Positions 26,101 through 35,319 of a DNA stretch of 64,000 nucleotides are shown in pieces. The DNA lies in NCBI RefSeq assembly GCF_036860675.1, contig NZ_JAYKGK010000008.1, forward strand, positions 62,001 through 126,000, written 5' to 3'. The stretch is from Rosettibacter primus. GTDB taxonomy: Bacteria > Bacteroidota > Ignavibacteria > Ignavibacteriales > Melioribacteraceae. A model generated the notes under the pieces. It had not been told where the DNA came from. It did no database searches and saw only the letters and a list, made by a program, of their open reading frames with translations. The translations under genes were made by a program, and so were the position numbers. Positions within the stretch are counted from its first letter, which is position 1. Every line of letters starts with the position of its first letter.

Positions 26101-27423
26101 TCATGAAAGAGGAAATTTAGTAAATCTCATTGAATGAACTTTATTTTGAACGGGAATTTTAACTTCACTTTTTACATACTTTTCAAATTCATCTCTAAAT
26201 CTTTGAATCATAAATTTAACAGGCCATGCTGCTGCATCACCAAGTGCACAAATAGTATTTCCTTCAATGTTGTTTGCAACACTAATCAATAAATCAAGGT
26301 CTTTCGATGTTCCATTACCTTCAGAAATTCTTTGAAGAATTTTTTCCATCCAGCCTGTTCCTTCGCGGCAAGGGGTACACTGGCCACAACTTTCATGGTG
26401 ATAGAAATGAGCAATTCTCAAAAGCACTTTTAATAAATCTGTATCTTCATTCATGACTATTACACCTGCTGTGCCAATAGCAGAACCAGCAGCCTTGAGA
26501 GATTCTGCATCCATTCTAACTCCTTCAATCTGGTCGCCTCTTAATGGAGGCATAGAAGTTCCTCCGGGTATTACACATTTAATTTTTTTATTTCCTAAAA
26601 CACCACCAGCATAATCATAAATTAATTCTGTAAGTAAAATGCCGGTTGGCAATTCATAGACTCCTGGTTTATTTACATGACCACTCACTCCATAAAGCAG
26701 GGTACCAGGATGTTTTGGTGCTCCAATTTTTGAGAACCATTCCCAACCTTTTAGAATTATTGGGGGGACATTTGTAATAGTTTCTACATTATTAATTGTA
26801 GTAGGACAACCCCACAAACCACGTTGCGCTGGGAAAGGTGGTTTAACTCTCGGATAACCTCTCAAACCTTCTATCGAATTCATTAATGAAGATTCTTCAC
26901 CACAAATATAAGCTCCAGCACCTTTATGAATATAAATATTACAGTAAAAATCTATTCCAAAAGTAGATTTCATTTTCTCGCCAAGAAATCCTCTTGCATA
27001 AGCTGTATCAATTGCTTTCTGCATCAACTTAATCCATTTATGATATTCACCTCGAATATAGAGATATGCTGTATGAGCTCCAATTGCATAACAAGTTATA
27101 ATTGCGCCTTCAATCAATTGAAAAGGATTATATTCAAAAATCTGCCTATCTTTAAATGAACCAGGTTCACTTTCATCACCATTAATACACAGATATTTAG
27201 GTTTATCTGTAGTTTTTGGCATAAAGCTCCACTTCAAACCTGTTAAGAAAGCAGCACCTCCTCTTCCTCTCAATCCAGATTTTTTTACCTGCTCAATAAT
27301 ATCATCTGGTGATTGTGAAAATGCTTTTTTAGCAGCTTCAAAGCCACCATGTGAAAGATAAACTTCTATATCATCTAAATTTGGAATTTCAGGCAGAACT
27401 ATTCTTTCCATCATTTTGCTCAT
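26101..27423 (-). CDS. nuoF: NADH-quinone oxidoreductase subunit F
   Basis: This 440-residue subunit binds FMN and NADH and the N3 iron-sulfur cluster. Motifs are GRGGAAFLTGLKWSF (NADH), GAYICGEESSLMNSIEG (FMN) and CGQCTPCREG with a later Cys (TICALGD) for the 4Fe-4S cluster. Length is normal. Its ATG overlaps the nuoE stop by 4 bp. NuoEF with NuoG form the NADH-oxidising arm of complex I; nuoG is not in the window. Confidence 0.96.
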   Translation of the reverse strand: MSKMMERIVLPEIPNLDDIEVYLSHGGFEAAKKAFSQSPDDIIEQVKKSGLRGRGGAAFLTGLKWSFMPKTTDKPKYLCINGDESEPGSFKDRQIFEYNPFQLIEGAIITCYAIGAHTAYLYIRGEYHKWIKLMQKAIDTAYARGFLGEKMKSTFGIDFYCNIYIHKGAGAYICGEESSLMNSIEGLRGYPRVKPPFPAQRGLWGCPTTINNVETITNVPPIILKGWEWFSKIGAPKHPGTLLYGVSGHVNKPGVYELPTGILLTELIYDYAGGVLGNKKIKCVIPGGTSMPPLRGDQIEGVRMDAESLKAAGSAIGTAGVIVMNEDTDLLKVLLRIAHFYHHESCGQCTPCREGTGWMEKILQRISEGNGTSKDLDLLISVANNIEGNTICALGDAAAWPVKFMIQRFRDEFEKYVKSEVKIPVQNKVHSMRFTKFPLS

Positions 27424-27899
27424 TCTTTTGAAAGGGAATTCAGTATTTCTTCGACTTTTTCTTTAGTTAAATTTTCATAGTAATCTTCATTAATTGCAAT
27501 CATTGGCGCATAACCGCAGGCTCCCATACATTCAACTTCTTCTAATGAAAATTTTCCATCAGGTGTAACTTCCATATGGTTAATTCCAAGTTTACTTTTG
27601 ATTAAATCCCAGATTTCATAAGCCCCGCGAAGCATACATGATACATTTGTACAAACTTGAATATGATATTTACCAACTGGTTTTGTATGAAACATAGTAT
27701 AAAAAGTTACAACACTTAAAACATCTACTTTACCTATTCCAAGTACATTTGCAATTTCTTCCATAACCTCATTAGTAATATATCCATTTTGTTCCTGTGC
27801 TATATAAATTGCGGGCATTACTGCTGCAAGAGGTGTTGGATATTTCTTTCTTGCTTCTTCTATTCTTTTAAGATTTTCTTCAGTGAATCTAAAACTCAT
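27420..27899 (-). CDS. nuoE: NADH-quinone oxidoreductase subunit E
   Basis: The 159-residue thioredoxin-like subunit carries the N1a 2Fe-2S cluster. The ligands are in CTNVSC and in CMGACG further on. An N-terminal helical domain (residues 1-70, with LAAVMPAIYIAQEQNGYI) is also standard. It lies between nuoD (30 bp away) and nuoF (4-bp overlap). Confidence 0.95.
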   Translation of the reverse strand: MSFRFTEENLKRIEEARKKYPTPLAAVMPAIYIAQEQNGYITNEVMEEIANVLGIGKVDVLSVVTFYTMFHTKPVGKYHIQVCTNVSCMLRGAYEIWDLIKSKLGINHMEVTPDGKFSLEEVECMGACGYAPMIAINEDYYENLTKEKVEEILNSLSKE

Positions 27900-27929
27900 T
27901 TTAAACCTTAATTTACATTAAATAACAAT

Positions 27930-29177
27930 TTATTTATCTGCTTCTCCCATTACAGGGTCTAAACTTCCGATAATTGCAATCACATCAGAAATCATTGCTC
28001 CTTTACAAACCACTGGCAATGCTTGAAGATTGCAAAATGAAGGAGAGCGAATTTTTAATTTCCATGGATGTCCACTTCCATTACTAACAATATAAAATCC
28101 AAGTTCTCCTTTAGGATTTTCTGCCGAAAAGAATACATCACCTATTGGAGGATTAATTCCATAATTAATCAACATAAAATCATGAATTAGTTCTTCCATT
28201 TTAGTATAAATTTCTGTTTTATAAGGAAGAACATGTTTAGGGACATTTGCAAGCACTTCTCCCTGCGGCATTTTATCTAGAATTTGATAAAGTATTTTTA
28301 CACTTTCTCTTACTTCTTCGCCTCTTTGATAATATCTAGCTAAACAGTCACCTTCTGCTTGAGTAGGAATATTAAAATCAATTTCATTATAGAAAAGATA
28401 TGGTTTTGCTCTTCGCACATCGTATTCAACTCCCGATGCTCTAAGATTTGGACCTGTCACACCAAGTGAAATAGCCTCATCTTTAGGAAGTATTCCAACT
28501 CCTTCAAGTCTATTTATAAAAATTTTATTTCTTAAAAGAAGTTTATCCATTTCATCAAGAGCAGAATGATGCTGGTCAAGAAAATCTCGAACCATTTTTA
28601 ATGTAATATCATCTGCATCATTAGCTACACCGCCAATTCTTGTATAACTTGTAGTAAAACGAGCCCCTGCTAATCTGTCAAAAATATTTTGAATTTTTTC
28701 CCTTTCTCTAAAAGTCCACATCACCATTGTAACAGCACCTACATCCATTGCATAGGTTCCAATAGCAACCATATGAGCAGCAATACGAGAAAGTTCTGCA
28801 ACCATCATTCTGATATACTGTGCTCTTTTAGGAGCTTCGATACCAAGAAGTTTTTCAACTGCTAAAACATAGGCAACATTATTACACATAGTGGCAGTAT
28901 AATCAAGGCGGTCTGTGTGAGGAATATATTCAATGTAGGTCATTTCTTCAGCCATTTTTTCATAGCCTCTGTGCAAATAACCTAATTCTGGAACAACCCC
29001 AAGAACTGTTTCGCCATCGAGTCTTAATACCAATCTCAACACACCATGAGTAGCAGGATGTTGAGGACCCATATTAATTACCATTTCGTTTTCGAGTGCA
29101 TCTTCAATGGTAATGTCTCTATCCTCAAGTAATTTTTTTAATAATTTTTCATCTGAGTAGATATTTTTCTTTTCCAT
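27930..29177 (-). CDS. nuoD: NADH-quinone oxidoreductase subunit D (49 kDa type)
   Basis: This 415-residue subunit forms the quinone site with NuoB. It has the signature MGPQHPATHGVLRL, then ELGYLHRGYEKMAE, and RIGGVANDAD, and ends with GSLDPVMGEADK, the usual C-terminus. It is a separate gene, not the NuoCD fusion seen in E. coli. It is 9 bp after nuoC. Confidence 0.96.
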   Translation of the reverse strand: MEKKNIYSDEKLLKKLLEDRDITIEDALENEMVINMGPQHPATHGVLRLVLRLDGETVLGVVPELGYLHRGYEKMAEEMTYIEYIPHTDRLDYTATMCNNVAYVLAVEKLLGIEAPKRAQYIRMMVAELSRIAAHMVAIGTYAMDVGAVTMVMWTFREREKIQNIFDRLAGARFTTSYTRIGGVANDADDITLKMVRDFLDQHHSALDEMDKLLLRNKIFINRLEGVGILPKDEAISLGVTGPNLRASGVEYDVRRAKPYLFYNEIDFNIPTQAEGDCLARYYQRGEEVRESVKILYQILDKMPQGEVLANVPKHVLPYKTEIYTKMEELIHDFMLINYGINPPIGDVFFSAENPKGELGFYIVSNGSGHPWKLKIRSPSFCNLQALPVVCKGAMISDVIAIIGSLDPVMGEADK

Positions 29178-29186
29178 AATGAATAT

Positions 29187-29681
29187 TTAATCAATTTTAT
29201 CTGGTAATGGTAATGACCCTGGAATGCCTAATACAGGAAAATCTTTTCTAAGAGGATGATATTCAAATCCTTCGGGCATATAAATTCTTCGTAAATCAGG
29301 ATGATTGATAAAAATTATTCCATACATATCATAAGTTTCTCTTTCATACCAATTAGCACTTTTCCAAACTGATGTAACTGATTCAATTTGTGGAGGATTA
29401 TCATCAATGTTAGCTTTTATTCTAAGAGTAAAGTTGTTCTTGTAAGAATAAACATGGTAAACAACAGTAAATCTATTTTTACGAGTTGCCCAATCAATTG
29501 CAGTTACATCTATACAAGTTTCGAAATGAAGGTCATTATTTTCTTTTAATAGTTTTGCGAGTTCAACAATTTTTTCTTTTTTAATTGTGATAGATAAATC
29601 ACCACGAAATTCTTTAATTTCTTCTATTGAGTTGTCAAACTGTTCTTTAACTTTCTGAATAATTAATTCTTTAAATTCCAT
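29187..29681 (-). CDS. nuoC: NADH-quinone oxidoreductase subunit C (30 kDa type)
   Basis: The 164-residue subunit has the family signature in its C-terminal half: WYERETYDMYGIIF and HPDLRRIYMPEGFEYHPLRKDFP. It belongs to the quinone-reducing module with NuoB and NuoD. It lies 2 bp after nuoB. Confidence 0.95.
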   Translation of the reverse strand: MEFKELIIQKVKEQFDNSIEEIKEFRGDLSITIKKEKIVELAKLLKENNDLHFETCIDVTAIDWATRKNRFTVVYHVYSYKNNFTLRIKANIDDNPPQIESVTSVWKSANWYERETYDMYGIIFINHPDLRRIYMPEGFEYHPLRKDFPVLGIPGSLPLPDKID

Positions 29682-29683
29682 AA

Positions 29684-30196
29684 TTATTTAGCAATATTTT
29701 CTAAAAGTGGTTTATCCTGAAAATCGCGTGCTTTTGTTTTAGCAATCTTTTGTTGTATTGTCATAACTGCATTTATTAAATTTTCTGGTCGTGGCGGGCA
29801 TCCTGCTGTATAAACATCGACCGGCAAAAATTGGTCAATTCCTTGAACTACATTATATGAACGATACATTCCACCAGAAGAAGTACATGCACCCATTGCA
29901 ATTACCCATTTTGGTTCAGGCATCTGGTCATAAATTCTTCTTACCACTTGAGCCATTTTATAAGTTACTGTTCCAGCTACAATCATTAAATCACACTGGC
30001 GCGGTGTAAACCTCATAACTTCTGAACCAAAACGAGCTAAATCATATTTAGGGTCTGCAGCTGCAATTAGTTCAATTGCACAGCATGAGATTCCCATAGG
30101 CATTGGCCAAACAGAACTTTTTCTTGCCCAAGCAATTACCGCATCTAATGTAGTGATAATAAAACCATCTTTATTTAACTTTGCTTCTAATCCCAT
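29684..30196 (-). CDS. nuoB: NADH-quinone oxidoreductase subunit B
   Basis: The protein has 170 residues from the ATG at 30196, which has a strong AAAGGGGGA site; a longer frame to 30286 lies inside nuoA. The Cys ligands of cluster N2 are visible in GISCCAIEL, GACTSSGGMY and GCPPRPE. This is the last electron carrier before the quinone. It overlaps the nuoA end by 10 bp, which couples the two. Confidence 0.96.
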   Translation of the reverse strand: MGLEAKLNKDGFIITTLDAVIAWARKSSVWPMPMGISCCAIELIAAADPKYDLARFGSEVMRFTPRQCDLMIVAGTVTYKMAQVVRRIYDQMPEPKWVIAMGACTSSGGMYRSYNVVQGIDQFLPVDVYTAGCPPRPENLINAVMTIQQKIAKTKARDFQDKPLLENIAK

Positions 30197-30555
30197 TTTA
30201 ATCCCCCTTTCATGAGGATATATATAAATCCTATTTCGAGTACTACTAAAAAGATAAACATCGGAAAAAATGCAAAAATTCCACATTGATTAAAAAGTGA
30301 TTTAAATTGGACAGCCCACGGGTAAACATAAATAACTTCAATATCAAATATTATGAATAACATTGCAACAAGATAATACTTAACCGAAATTCGTTCGTGA
30401 GTTGTTCCTACAGGATTTTTACCACTTTCATATGGCATTAATTTAACTTTATTTGGCCTATAAGGTCCAAAAATTCTCGAAGAAAGAATAATAGCTGCAC
30501 TTACTATTACAGAGAAAATTAATACAAGAATTATTGGTATATAATCTAATATCAT
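30187..30555 (-). CDS. nuoA: NADH-quinone oxidoreductase subunit A
   Basis: The 122-residue membrane subunit has three helices and the conserved loop KLMPYESGKNPVG followed by RISVKYYLVAMLFIIFDIEVIYVYPWA, where the Glu-Ser-Gly and Phe-Asp-Glu motifs are typical. It is the first gene of nuoABCDEF. Promoter elements must lie in 30556-30640. Confidence 0.95.
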   Translation of the reverse strand: MILDYIPIILVLIFSVIVSAAIILSSRIFGPYRPNKVKLMPYESGKNPVGTTHERISVKYYLVAMLFIIFDIEVIYVYPWAVQFKSLFNQCGIFAFFPMFIFLVVLEIGFIYILMKGGLKWD

Positions 30556-30645
30556 AAACAGATTTTCTACTTTTTTATGAATGAAAAATAACCTAATTCA
30601 TTTTATTATGCAAAAGCAGATATTAAGAAGTGATATATAATTAAA

Positions 30646-30677
30646 AATCCCGGTTACTTTTAGAAATAACCGGGATT
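30646..30677 (-). terminator. Rho-independent terminator of the lysine operon
   Basis: An 11-bp perfect stem (AATCCCGGTTA / TAACCGGGATT) with a 10-base loop is followed on the minus strand by TTTAATTA. It lies 5 bp beyond the stop of the aminotransferase gene and separates the lysine operon from nuoA. Confidence 0.85.
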
Positions 30678-30681
30678 AATT

Positions 30682-31836
30682 TCAGGCAAGCACTTCGGCA
30701 ATTTTTTCTATTGCAATGTCTAAATCTTCATAACTTATTACTAAAGGTGGAAGTAATCTCAACACAGTAGTGCCACCGGGAAGAGTAACAACTCCTTTCT
30801 TTAATAATTCCACAATAACTGGCTGAGATTTATCTTTTAACTCAATGCCAATCATTAAACCGATTTGACGAACCTCTCTTACTTTTGATAATGAATATTT
30901 ACTTAATTTTTCTTTGAAGTAATTTCCTTTTTGTTCAGCTTGTTCCCACAATTTATTTTCAATCATAAAATCAATTGCAGCGATTCCAGCTGCACAGGCA
31001 AGAGGATTCCCGCCAAAGGTAGAACCATGTTTGCTTTTTTCCATTTTAATTTTATCCGAACAAAGAATTGCACCCATAGGGAATCCACCAGCAATCGATT
31101 TTGCAAGTGTCATTATATCTGCTTCAATATCATAATGTTCTATTGCAAACATTTTTCCTGTTCTGCAAAATCCAGTCTGAATTTCATCAATGATTAAGAT
31201 AATACCTTTTTCATCACATAACTTTCTGACATTCTGAAAAAATTCTTTCTTCCCAATATTAATTCCACCTTCTCCTTGAACTAATTCAAGCATAATTCCA
31301 GCAGTATCATCATCAACAGCTGCAGCAAGTTTATCAAAATTATTATAAGGAACAAATGTAAAACCTGGGACCAGCGGTTCAAAACCTTCACGATATTCAG
31401 ATTTGTAAGTTGCACTTAAAGCCCCCATTGTTCTCCCATGAAAACCTTTCATTGCAGCAATGAATTTTGTTTTCCTGGTTGTAAATCTTGCAAATTTAAT
31501 TGCACCTTCAATTGCTTCTGTTCCTGAATTTGTCAGAAATGCTTTTTTAAGATTCTTTGGTGCAATACTAAAAAGTTTTTCAAGAAATAAAGCTTTTTTA
31601 TCGTTATAAAAAGTATTCGGACATGTTATTAGTGTAGAAGCTTGTTTTGAGATTGCATCTGCAACTTTATCGTTGCAATGTCCTACATTAGCAACGCTAA
31701 TTCCTGCAGCTAAATCAATATATTCATTTCCCTGGTCATCCCAAAGTCGTGCCCCTTTTCCTTTTACAAAAACAATATCTCGCATTGGATAAACTTCAAT
31801 TTCGTATTGCTGTTGAAGTGCTTTGTAATCAGTCAT
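30682..31836 (-). CDS. lysJ: LysW-lysine/acetylornithine aminotransferase (LysJ/ArgD)
   Basis: The protein has 384 residues from the ATG at 31836, with a GAGG site. It is a class III PLP aminotransferase: TNSGTEAIEGAIKFAR near the N-terminal third, IIDEIQTGFCRTGK before the Schiff base, and LAKSIAGGFPMGA with the PLP lysine. In LysW pathways it transfers an amino group to LysW-bound 2-aminoadipate semialdehyde. It is the last gene of the lysW operon, 16 bp after lysZ. It may also serve arginine synthesis as ArgD. Confidence 0.88.
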   Translation of the reverse strand: MTDYKALQQQYEIEVYPMRDIVFVKGKGARLWDDQGNEYIDLAAGISVANVGHCNDKVADAISKQASTLITCPNTFYNDKKALFLEKLFSIAPKNLKKAFLTNSGTEAIEGAIKFARFTTRKTKFIAAMKGFHGRTMGALSATYKSEYREGFEPLVPGFTFVPYNNFDKLAAAVDDDTAGIMLELVQGEGGINIGKKEFFQNVRKLCDEKGIILIIDEIQTGFCRTGKMFAIEHYDIEADIMTLAKSIAGGFPMGAILCSDKIKMEKSKHGSTFGGNPLACAAGIAAIDFMIENKLWEQAEQKGNYFKEKLSKYSLSKVREVRQIGLMIGIELKDKSQPVIVELLKKGVVTLPGGTTVLRLLPPLVISYEDLDIAIEKIAEVLA

Positions 31837-31852
31837 TTTTGAAACCTCATTT

Positions 31853-32644
31853 CTATGAAATAATTGTCCCTTTACCATTTAATGCATCTATAACTGGATG
31901 CTCAGTTCGGCCATCTGAAATTATAACTGTTGTATTTCCAGTTTCAAATAATTTTCGAAGTGCTAAAATTTTTCTTTTCATTCTCCCTTCAACTTTTTGT
32001 TCCATTGCCTCAAGTTCTTCTTTTGACATTTTAGCAACTAGTGATGATTCATCATTTTTGTCAAGTAAAAATCCTGGAGCTTCAATTAAGGAAATAATTT
32101 TCTCTGCATTGAATTCACTTTGTAATAGTGCTACTATATCATCATTTTCTGAATTAATTGCAAAATTATTTTCATCTATTAATGGAACGCATAAAACGGG
32201 AGTATAGCCATTATCAAGCAATAAATTTAATAGATGTTTATTAACTGACTTTGGTTTTCCGGAAAAATCTCTTAATAAAAGAGTTTTGCCGCCTTCTCGA
32301 ACTTTTATTCCACTATTTCTTTTTCCAACTATGACTTTGCCGTCAAGTCCACTTAATCCAACTGCATTAATTCCATTTTGCTGACAGAGTTCTACAATTC
32401 TTTTGTTCTTCAGTCCTGCATAAGTCATCATCATCAAATCGATTGTTTCTTCGCTGCTCAAAACAGAATCATAGCCAGATAAAGAAGTAACAATTTTTTT
32501 TTGATAATTTAATTTTTGTGCTATCTCGTCTCTTAAAGCATTTGCACCGTGAACTATAATAAATTTTTCATTAATTGTTGAAAGGTCTGAAATAATTCCT
32601 TTTAGATTAATTTCTTTTCCACCACCAATTTTAATCAAATACAT
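31853..32644 (-). CDS. lysZ: LysW-aminoadipate kinase (LysZ/ArgB family)
   Basis: This 263-residue amino acid kinase has LIKIGGGKEINLKGII at the start (phosphate-binding Lys and Gly loop), IIVHGANALRDEIA, and VGLSGLDGKVIVG. The family phosphorylates N-acetylglutamate (ArgB) or LysW-bound aminoadipate (LysZ). The operon context with lysW and lysX favours LysZ. It overlaps the upstream amidotransferase-like gene by 10 bp. Confidence 0.85.
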   Translation of the reverse strand: MYLIKIGGGKEINLKGIISDLSTINEKFIIVHGANALRDEIAQKLNYQKKIVTSLSGYDSVLSSEETIDLMMMTYAGLKNKRIVELCQQNGINAVGLSGLDGKVIVGKRNSGIKVREGGKTLLLRDFSGKPKSVNKHLLNLLLDNGYTPVLCVPLIDENNFAINSENDDIVALLQSEFNAEKIISLIEAPGFLLDKNDESSLVAKMSKEELEAMEQKVEGRMKRKILALRKLFETGNTTVIISDGRTEHPVIDALNGKGTIIS

Positions 32645-33279
32645 TTGAACTCCATCAATGAATTATTTGGAATAGATTGCCAGTTATCTTCATTCATAAA
32701 TTTATCTGAACAAATAAGAATTAAATCTTCAGTAATTTTTTTATGCATTGTAAAATAATCTTCATCTTCATTAAATAAAGAATAAAGATAAGCATTTTCT
32801 TTATCTGCAATGATAAAATTCATTGCTCGGACATAAGAAGATTTTTTTATAATTATTTCAGTTCCTTTTTTAATCGCATCTTTAATGCTTCCCTTATCAA
32901 ATCTTTTTATGTAATTAAAAATTTTTTCTGCACCAATTCTTCCTTCTTCTTTTATTTTAACACCGCGAAGTTCACCATTAAAAATGAAGACGTAATTATC
33001 ATCATAAAACGGCATATTATTTTCTATGCTAATTCCTTCATCGCGAAAAGCACTTCGTGCATGAGCTATTAATCTTTTTGTCGAACCAAAATGATGAAAA
33101 TCATCTTCCCAGATTGGTTTTATGTTTTTGTAAAAATTCCATTTATTGTTTCGCCAGTAAGCACAACCCCACCCATGACCTTGATATTCCTTACTTATTT
33201 TTGATATTTCTGCAAATTTCAAAAGATAATCTTTAGCATTAAATTCATATTTAGAATTTACATACAACAGTCTGCACAT
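32635..33279 (-). CDS. Class II glutamine amidotransferase-like hydrolase in the lysine operon
   Basis: The 214-residue protein starts MCRLL, so Cys2 becomes the N-terminal nucleophile after Met removal. Further class II GATase features are HGWGCAY, LIAHARSAF and NMPFYDDNYVFIFNGELRGV (oxyanion Asn-Gly). There is no synthase domain, as in YafJ and EgtC, where EgtC cleaves a gamma-glutamyl amide. The gene lies between lysY and lysZ and overlaps lysZ by 10 bp, so it is translationally tied to the pathway. It could release lysine from the LysW gamma-glutamyl linkage, or supply ammonia, but this is inference. Confidence 0.75.
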   Translation of the reverse strand: MCRLLYVNSKYEFNAKDYLLKFAEISKISKEYQGHGWGCAYWRNNKWNFYKNIKPIWEDDFHHFGSTKRLIAHARSAFRDEGISIENNMPFYDDNYVFIFNGELRGVKIKEEGRIGAEKIFNYIKRFDKGSIKDAIKKGTEIIIKKSSYVRAMNFIIADKENAYLYSLFNEDEDYFTMHKKITEDLILICSDKFMNEDNWQSIPNNSLMEFKCI

Positions 33280-33383
33280 TTTTTCTCCATAACATAACAG
33301 TTATAATTTTATCTCATCTTAATAAACTTATTCTTTTTAAGTAATATCAAAGTAAATTAAATCATCAATCAAAATGAAAAAAA

Positions 33384-34430
33384 TTAAATTGGATGAAGTC
33401 CTGGAAATTCAAGACCAGTTTTTTCATCAAATCCGAACATGATATTAAATGCCTGAACAGCTTGACCTGCTGCTCCTTTCATTAAATTATCAATTGCACT
33501 TATAACAACAAGTCGATTTGAGAATTCATCTTTTTTAAAACCAATATCACAGTAATTTGTACCAATCAATAATTTTGGTTCGGGGTATCTGTAAATTCCT
33601 TCGTTTTCTTTCACAATACGAATAAATGGTTCATTACCATAAGCTTCGCGATAAATTTTCCATATATCTTTTTCAGTTAAATTTTCTTTTAAGAATACAT
33701 GACATGTTGCAAGCAAGCCACGGACAATATCAATAGCAGTAGCAGAGAAATGAACCTGAATTTTTTTACCAAAAGATAATTCCTGTAAAATTTCAGCAGT
33801 ATGTCTGTGTTGAGTTGGCATATAAGATCTAACAACTCCACTTCTTTCAGGATGATGAGAACCCTCATTAACTTTATTGCCGCCTTCACTTGAACCAACT
33901 TTTACTTCAATTACAGTTCTATCTTCTTCGACAAGTCCATTTTTATACAAAGGATATAAACCAAGTATACTTGCGGTTGCATTGCATCCTGCACTCGAAA
34001 TAAAATTAGATTGTTTCATCTCTTCACGATGAAGTTCAGGAATACCATAGACAAATTCGTTTAATAAGTCTGGGCGTGTATGTTTGTGGCCATACCATTT
34101 TTCATATTCAGAAGCATCTTTTAATCTAAAATCTGCACTCAAATCAATTATTTTTGGAGCAATTTTTTTGAATGCATCAATTTTATTTTGAGAACTATTA
34201 TGAGGGAGACAAAGAAATAATAAATCACACTCTTCAAGCTCATTAATTGAATTAAATTTCAGTGTTGTAACTTTTCTTAAATTTGGATGAATTTTATGAA
34301 CAAATTTTCCGGTATTACTTTCAGAAGTAACCTGTTTTATTTCAACAAAAGGATGAAACAGCAATAATCTAAGAAGTTCACCTCCAGTGTAACCAGAAGC
34401 ACCTACTATGGAGATTTTAATCTTTTCCAT
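33384..34430 (-). CDS. lysY: LysW-aminoadipyl-phosphate reductase (LysY/ArgC family)
   Basis: The 348-residue enzyme has an N-terminal NADP-binding motif GASGYTGGELLRLL, the catalytic Cys in SSAGCNATASILGLYPL, and the substrate-binding KVGSSEGGNKVNEGSHHPERSG block. It reduces an acyl phosphate to the semialdehyde. Its ATG follows the lysX stop directly. Between this gene and the amidotransferase there is a 104-bp gap, which could hold an internal promoter. Confidence 0.88.
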   Translation of the reverse strand: MEKIKISIVGASGYTGGELLRLLLFHPFVEIKQVTSESNTGKFVHKIHPNLRKVTTLKFNSINELEECDLLFLCLPHNSSQNKIDAFKKIAPKIIDLSADFRLKDASEYEKWYGHKHTRPDLLNEFVYGIPELHREEMKQSNFISSAGCNATASILGLYPLYKNGLVEEDRTVIEVKVGSSEGGNKVNEGSHHPERSGVVRSYMPTQHRHTAEILQELSFGKKIQVHFSATAIDIVRGLLATCHVFLKENLTEKDIWKIYREAYGNEPFIRIVKENEGIYRYPEPKLLIGTNYCDIGFKKDEFSNRLVVISAIDNLMKGAAGQAVQAFNIMFGFDEKTGLEFPGLHPI

Positions 34431-35276
34431 TTATTTCTCCTCTGCAACTCTCAAGATATATTCAACCATTTTTTTAGGAATATTTACACCCGTAGTTACG
34501 ATGCTGTTTTTATATTCCATTGTATAATTAACTTCATTTACCAAAAAGCCGTTTTCAGTTTCGAAGATATCGATAGCAACAATACCTCCGCCTACTGCTT
34601 TGGCAGCACGTAAGGATATATCACGAAGTTCATCAGTTACAGGACAATTAGAAGCAATGCCACCTCGAGCTGTATTTGTAATCCAGTGAGGTGATGTTCT
34701 ATAAATTGCTGCAATACATTCGTCGCCAACCACAAAGCTACGAATGTCTCTTCCTTTTTTTTCGACATATTTTTGAATATAGAAAATAGAATGATGATAA
34801 GAACCTAAAATAGTTTTATGTTCAAGAATAGCTTCTGCTGCATCGCGGTCATTAATTTTCGAAAGCAGTCTACCCCATGAACCAACAGCTGGTTTAAGAA
34901 CAACCGGATAACCCATTTCTTCAATAGCTTTTAGAGCTGATTCTTCTGTAAATGCAACTCTAACTTCCGGTTGCGGAACATTATGTTCGGCAAGAGCAAC
35001 AGAAGTAAGCAGTTTATCACCACAAATAGTAGCAACATGATAAGTATTAACACATTTAATTCCTGCTGCTTCAAAAAGTCGTAAGCTATGCAGTGCCCGT
35101 GAGTGATTAATACATCTTTCAACAACAACATCTAAGTCAAAATGGTCTTTGCCAAGATTAAATGTTATCTCACGGTCATCAATCATAACCAATTCAACAC
35201 CTTTAATTGCGTTGAATTCATCAATTAGAAATTTTTCATCTTTTCTTATCAATGAATGAAGTAATCCGATTTTCAT
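34431..35276 (-). CDS. lysX: LysW--2-aminoadipate ligase (LysX, RimK-type ATP-grasp)
   Basis: This 281-residue ATP-grasp enzyme attaches 2-aminoadipate to the C-terminal Glu of LysW. Motifs: CGDKLLTSVALAEHNVPQP, YPVVLKPAVGSWGRLLSKI, and RTSPHWITNTARGG, a sequence characteristic of LysX as I know it from Thermus. The final EVNYTMEYKN supplies the metal ligands. It lies 43 bp after the homocitrate synthase gene. Confidence 0.92.
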   Translation of the reverse strand: MKIGLLHSLIRKDEKFLIDEFNAIKGVELVMIDDREITFNLGKDHFDLDVVVERCINHSRALHSLRLFEAAGIKCVNTYHVATICGDKLLTSVALAEHNVPQPEVRVAFTEESALKAIEEMGYPVVLKPAVGSWGRLLSKINDRDAAEAILEHKTILGSYHHSIFYIQKYVEKKGRDIRSFVVGDECIAAIYRTSPHWITNTARGGIASNCPVTDELRDISLRAAKAVGGGIVAIDIFETENGFLVNEVNYTMEYKNSIVTTGVNIPKKMVEYILRVAEEK

Positions 35277-35319
35277 TTTTAATATTCTCCCTAATTAAAT
35301 AAAAAAGAGCAGAAATTTT

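Noticed and set aside
30197..30286. 30-residue extension of NuoB
   Set aside because: It overlaps nuoA and the ATG at 30196 has a strong ribosome site.
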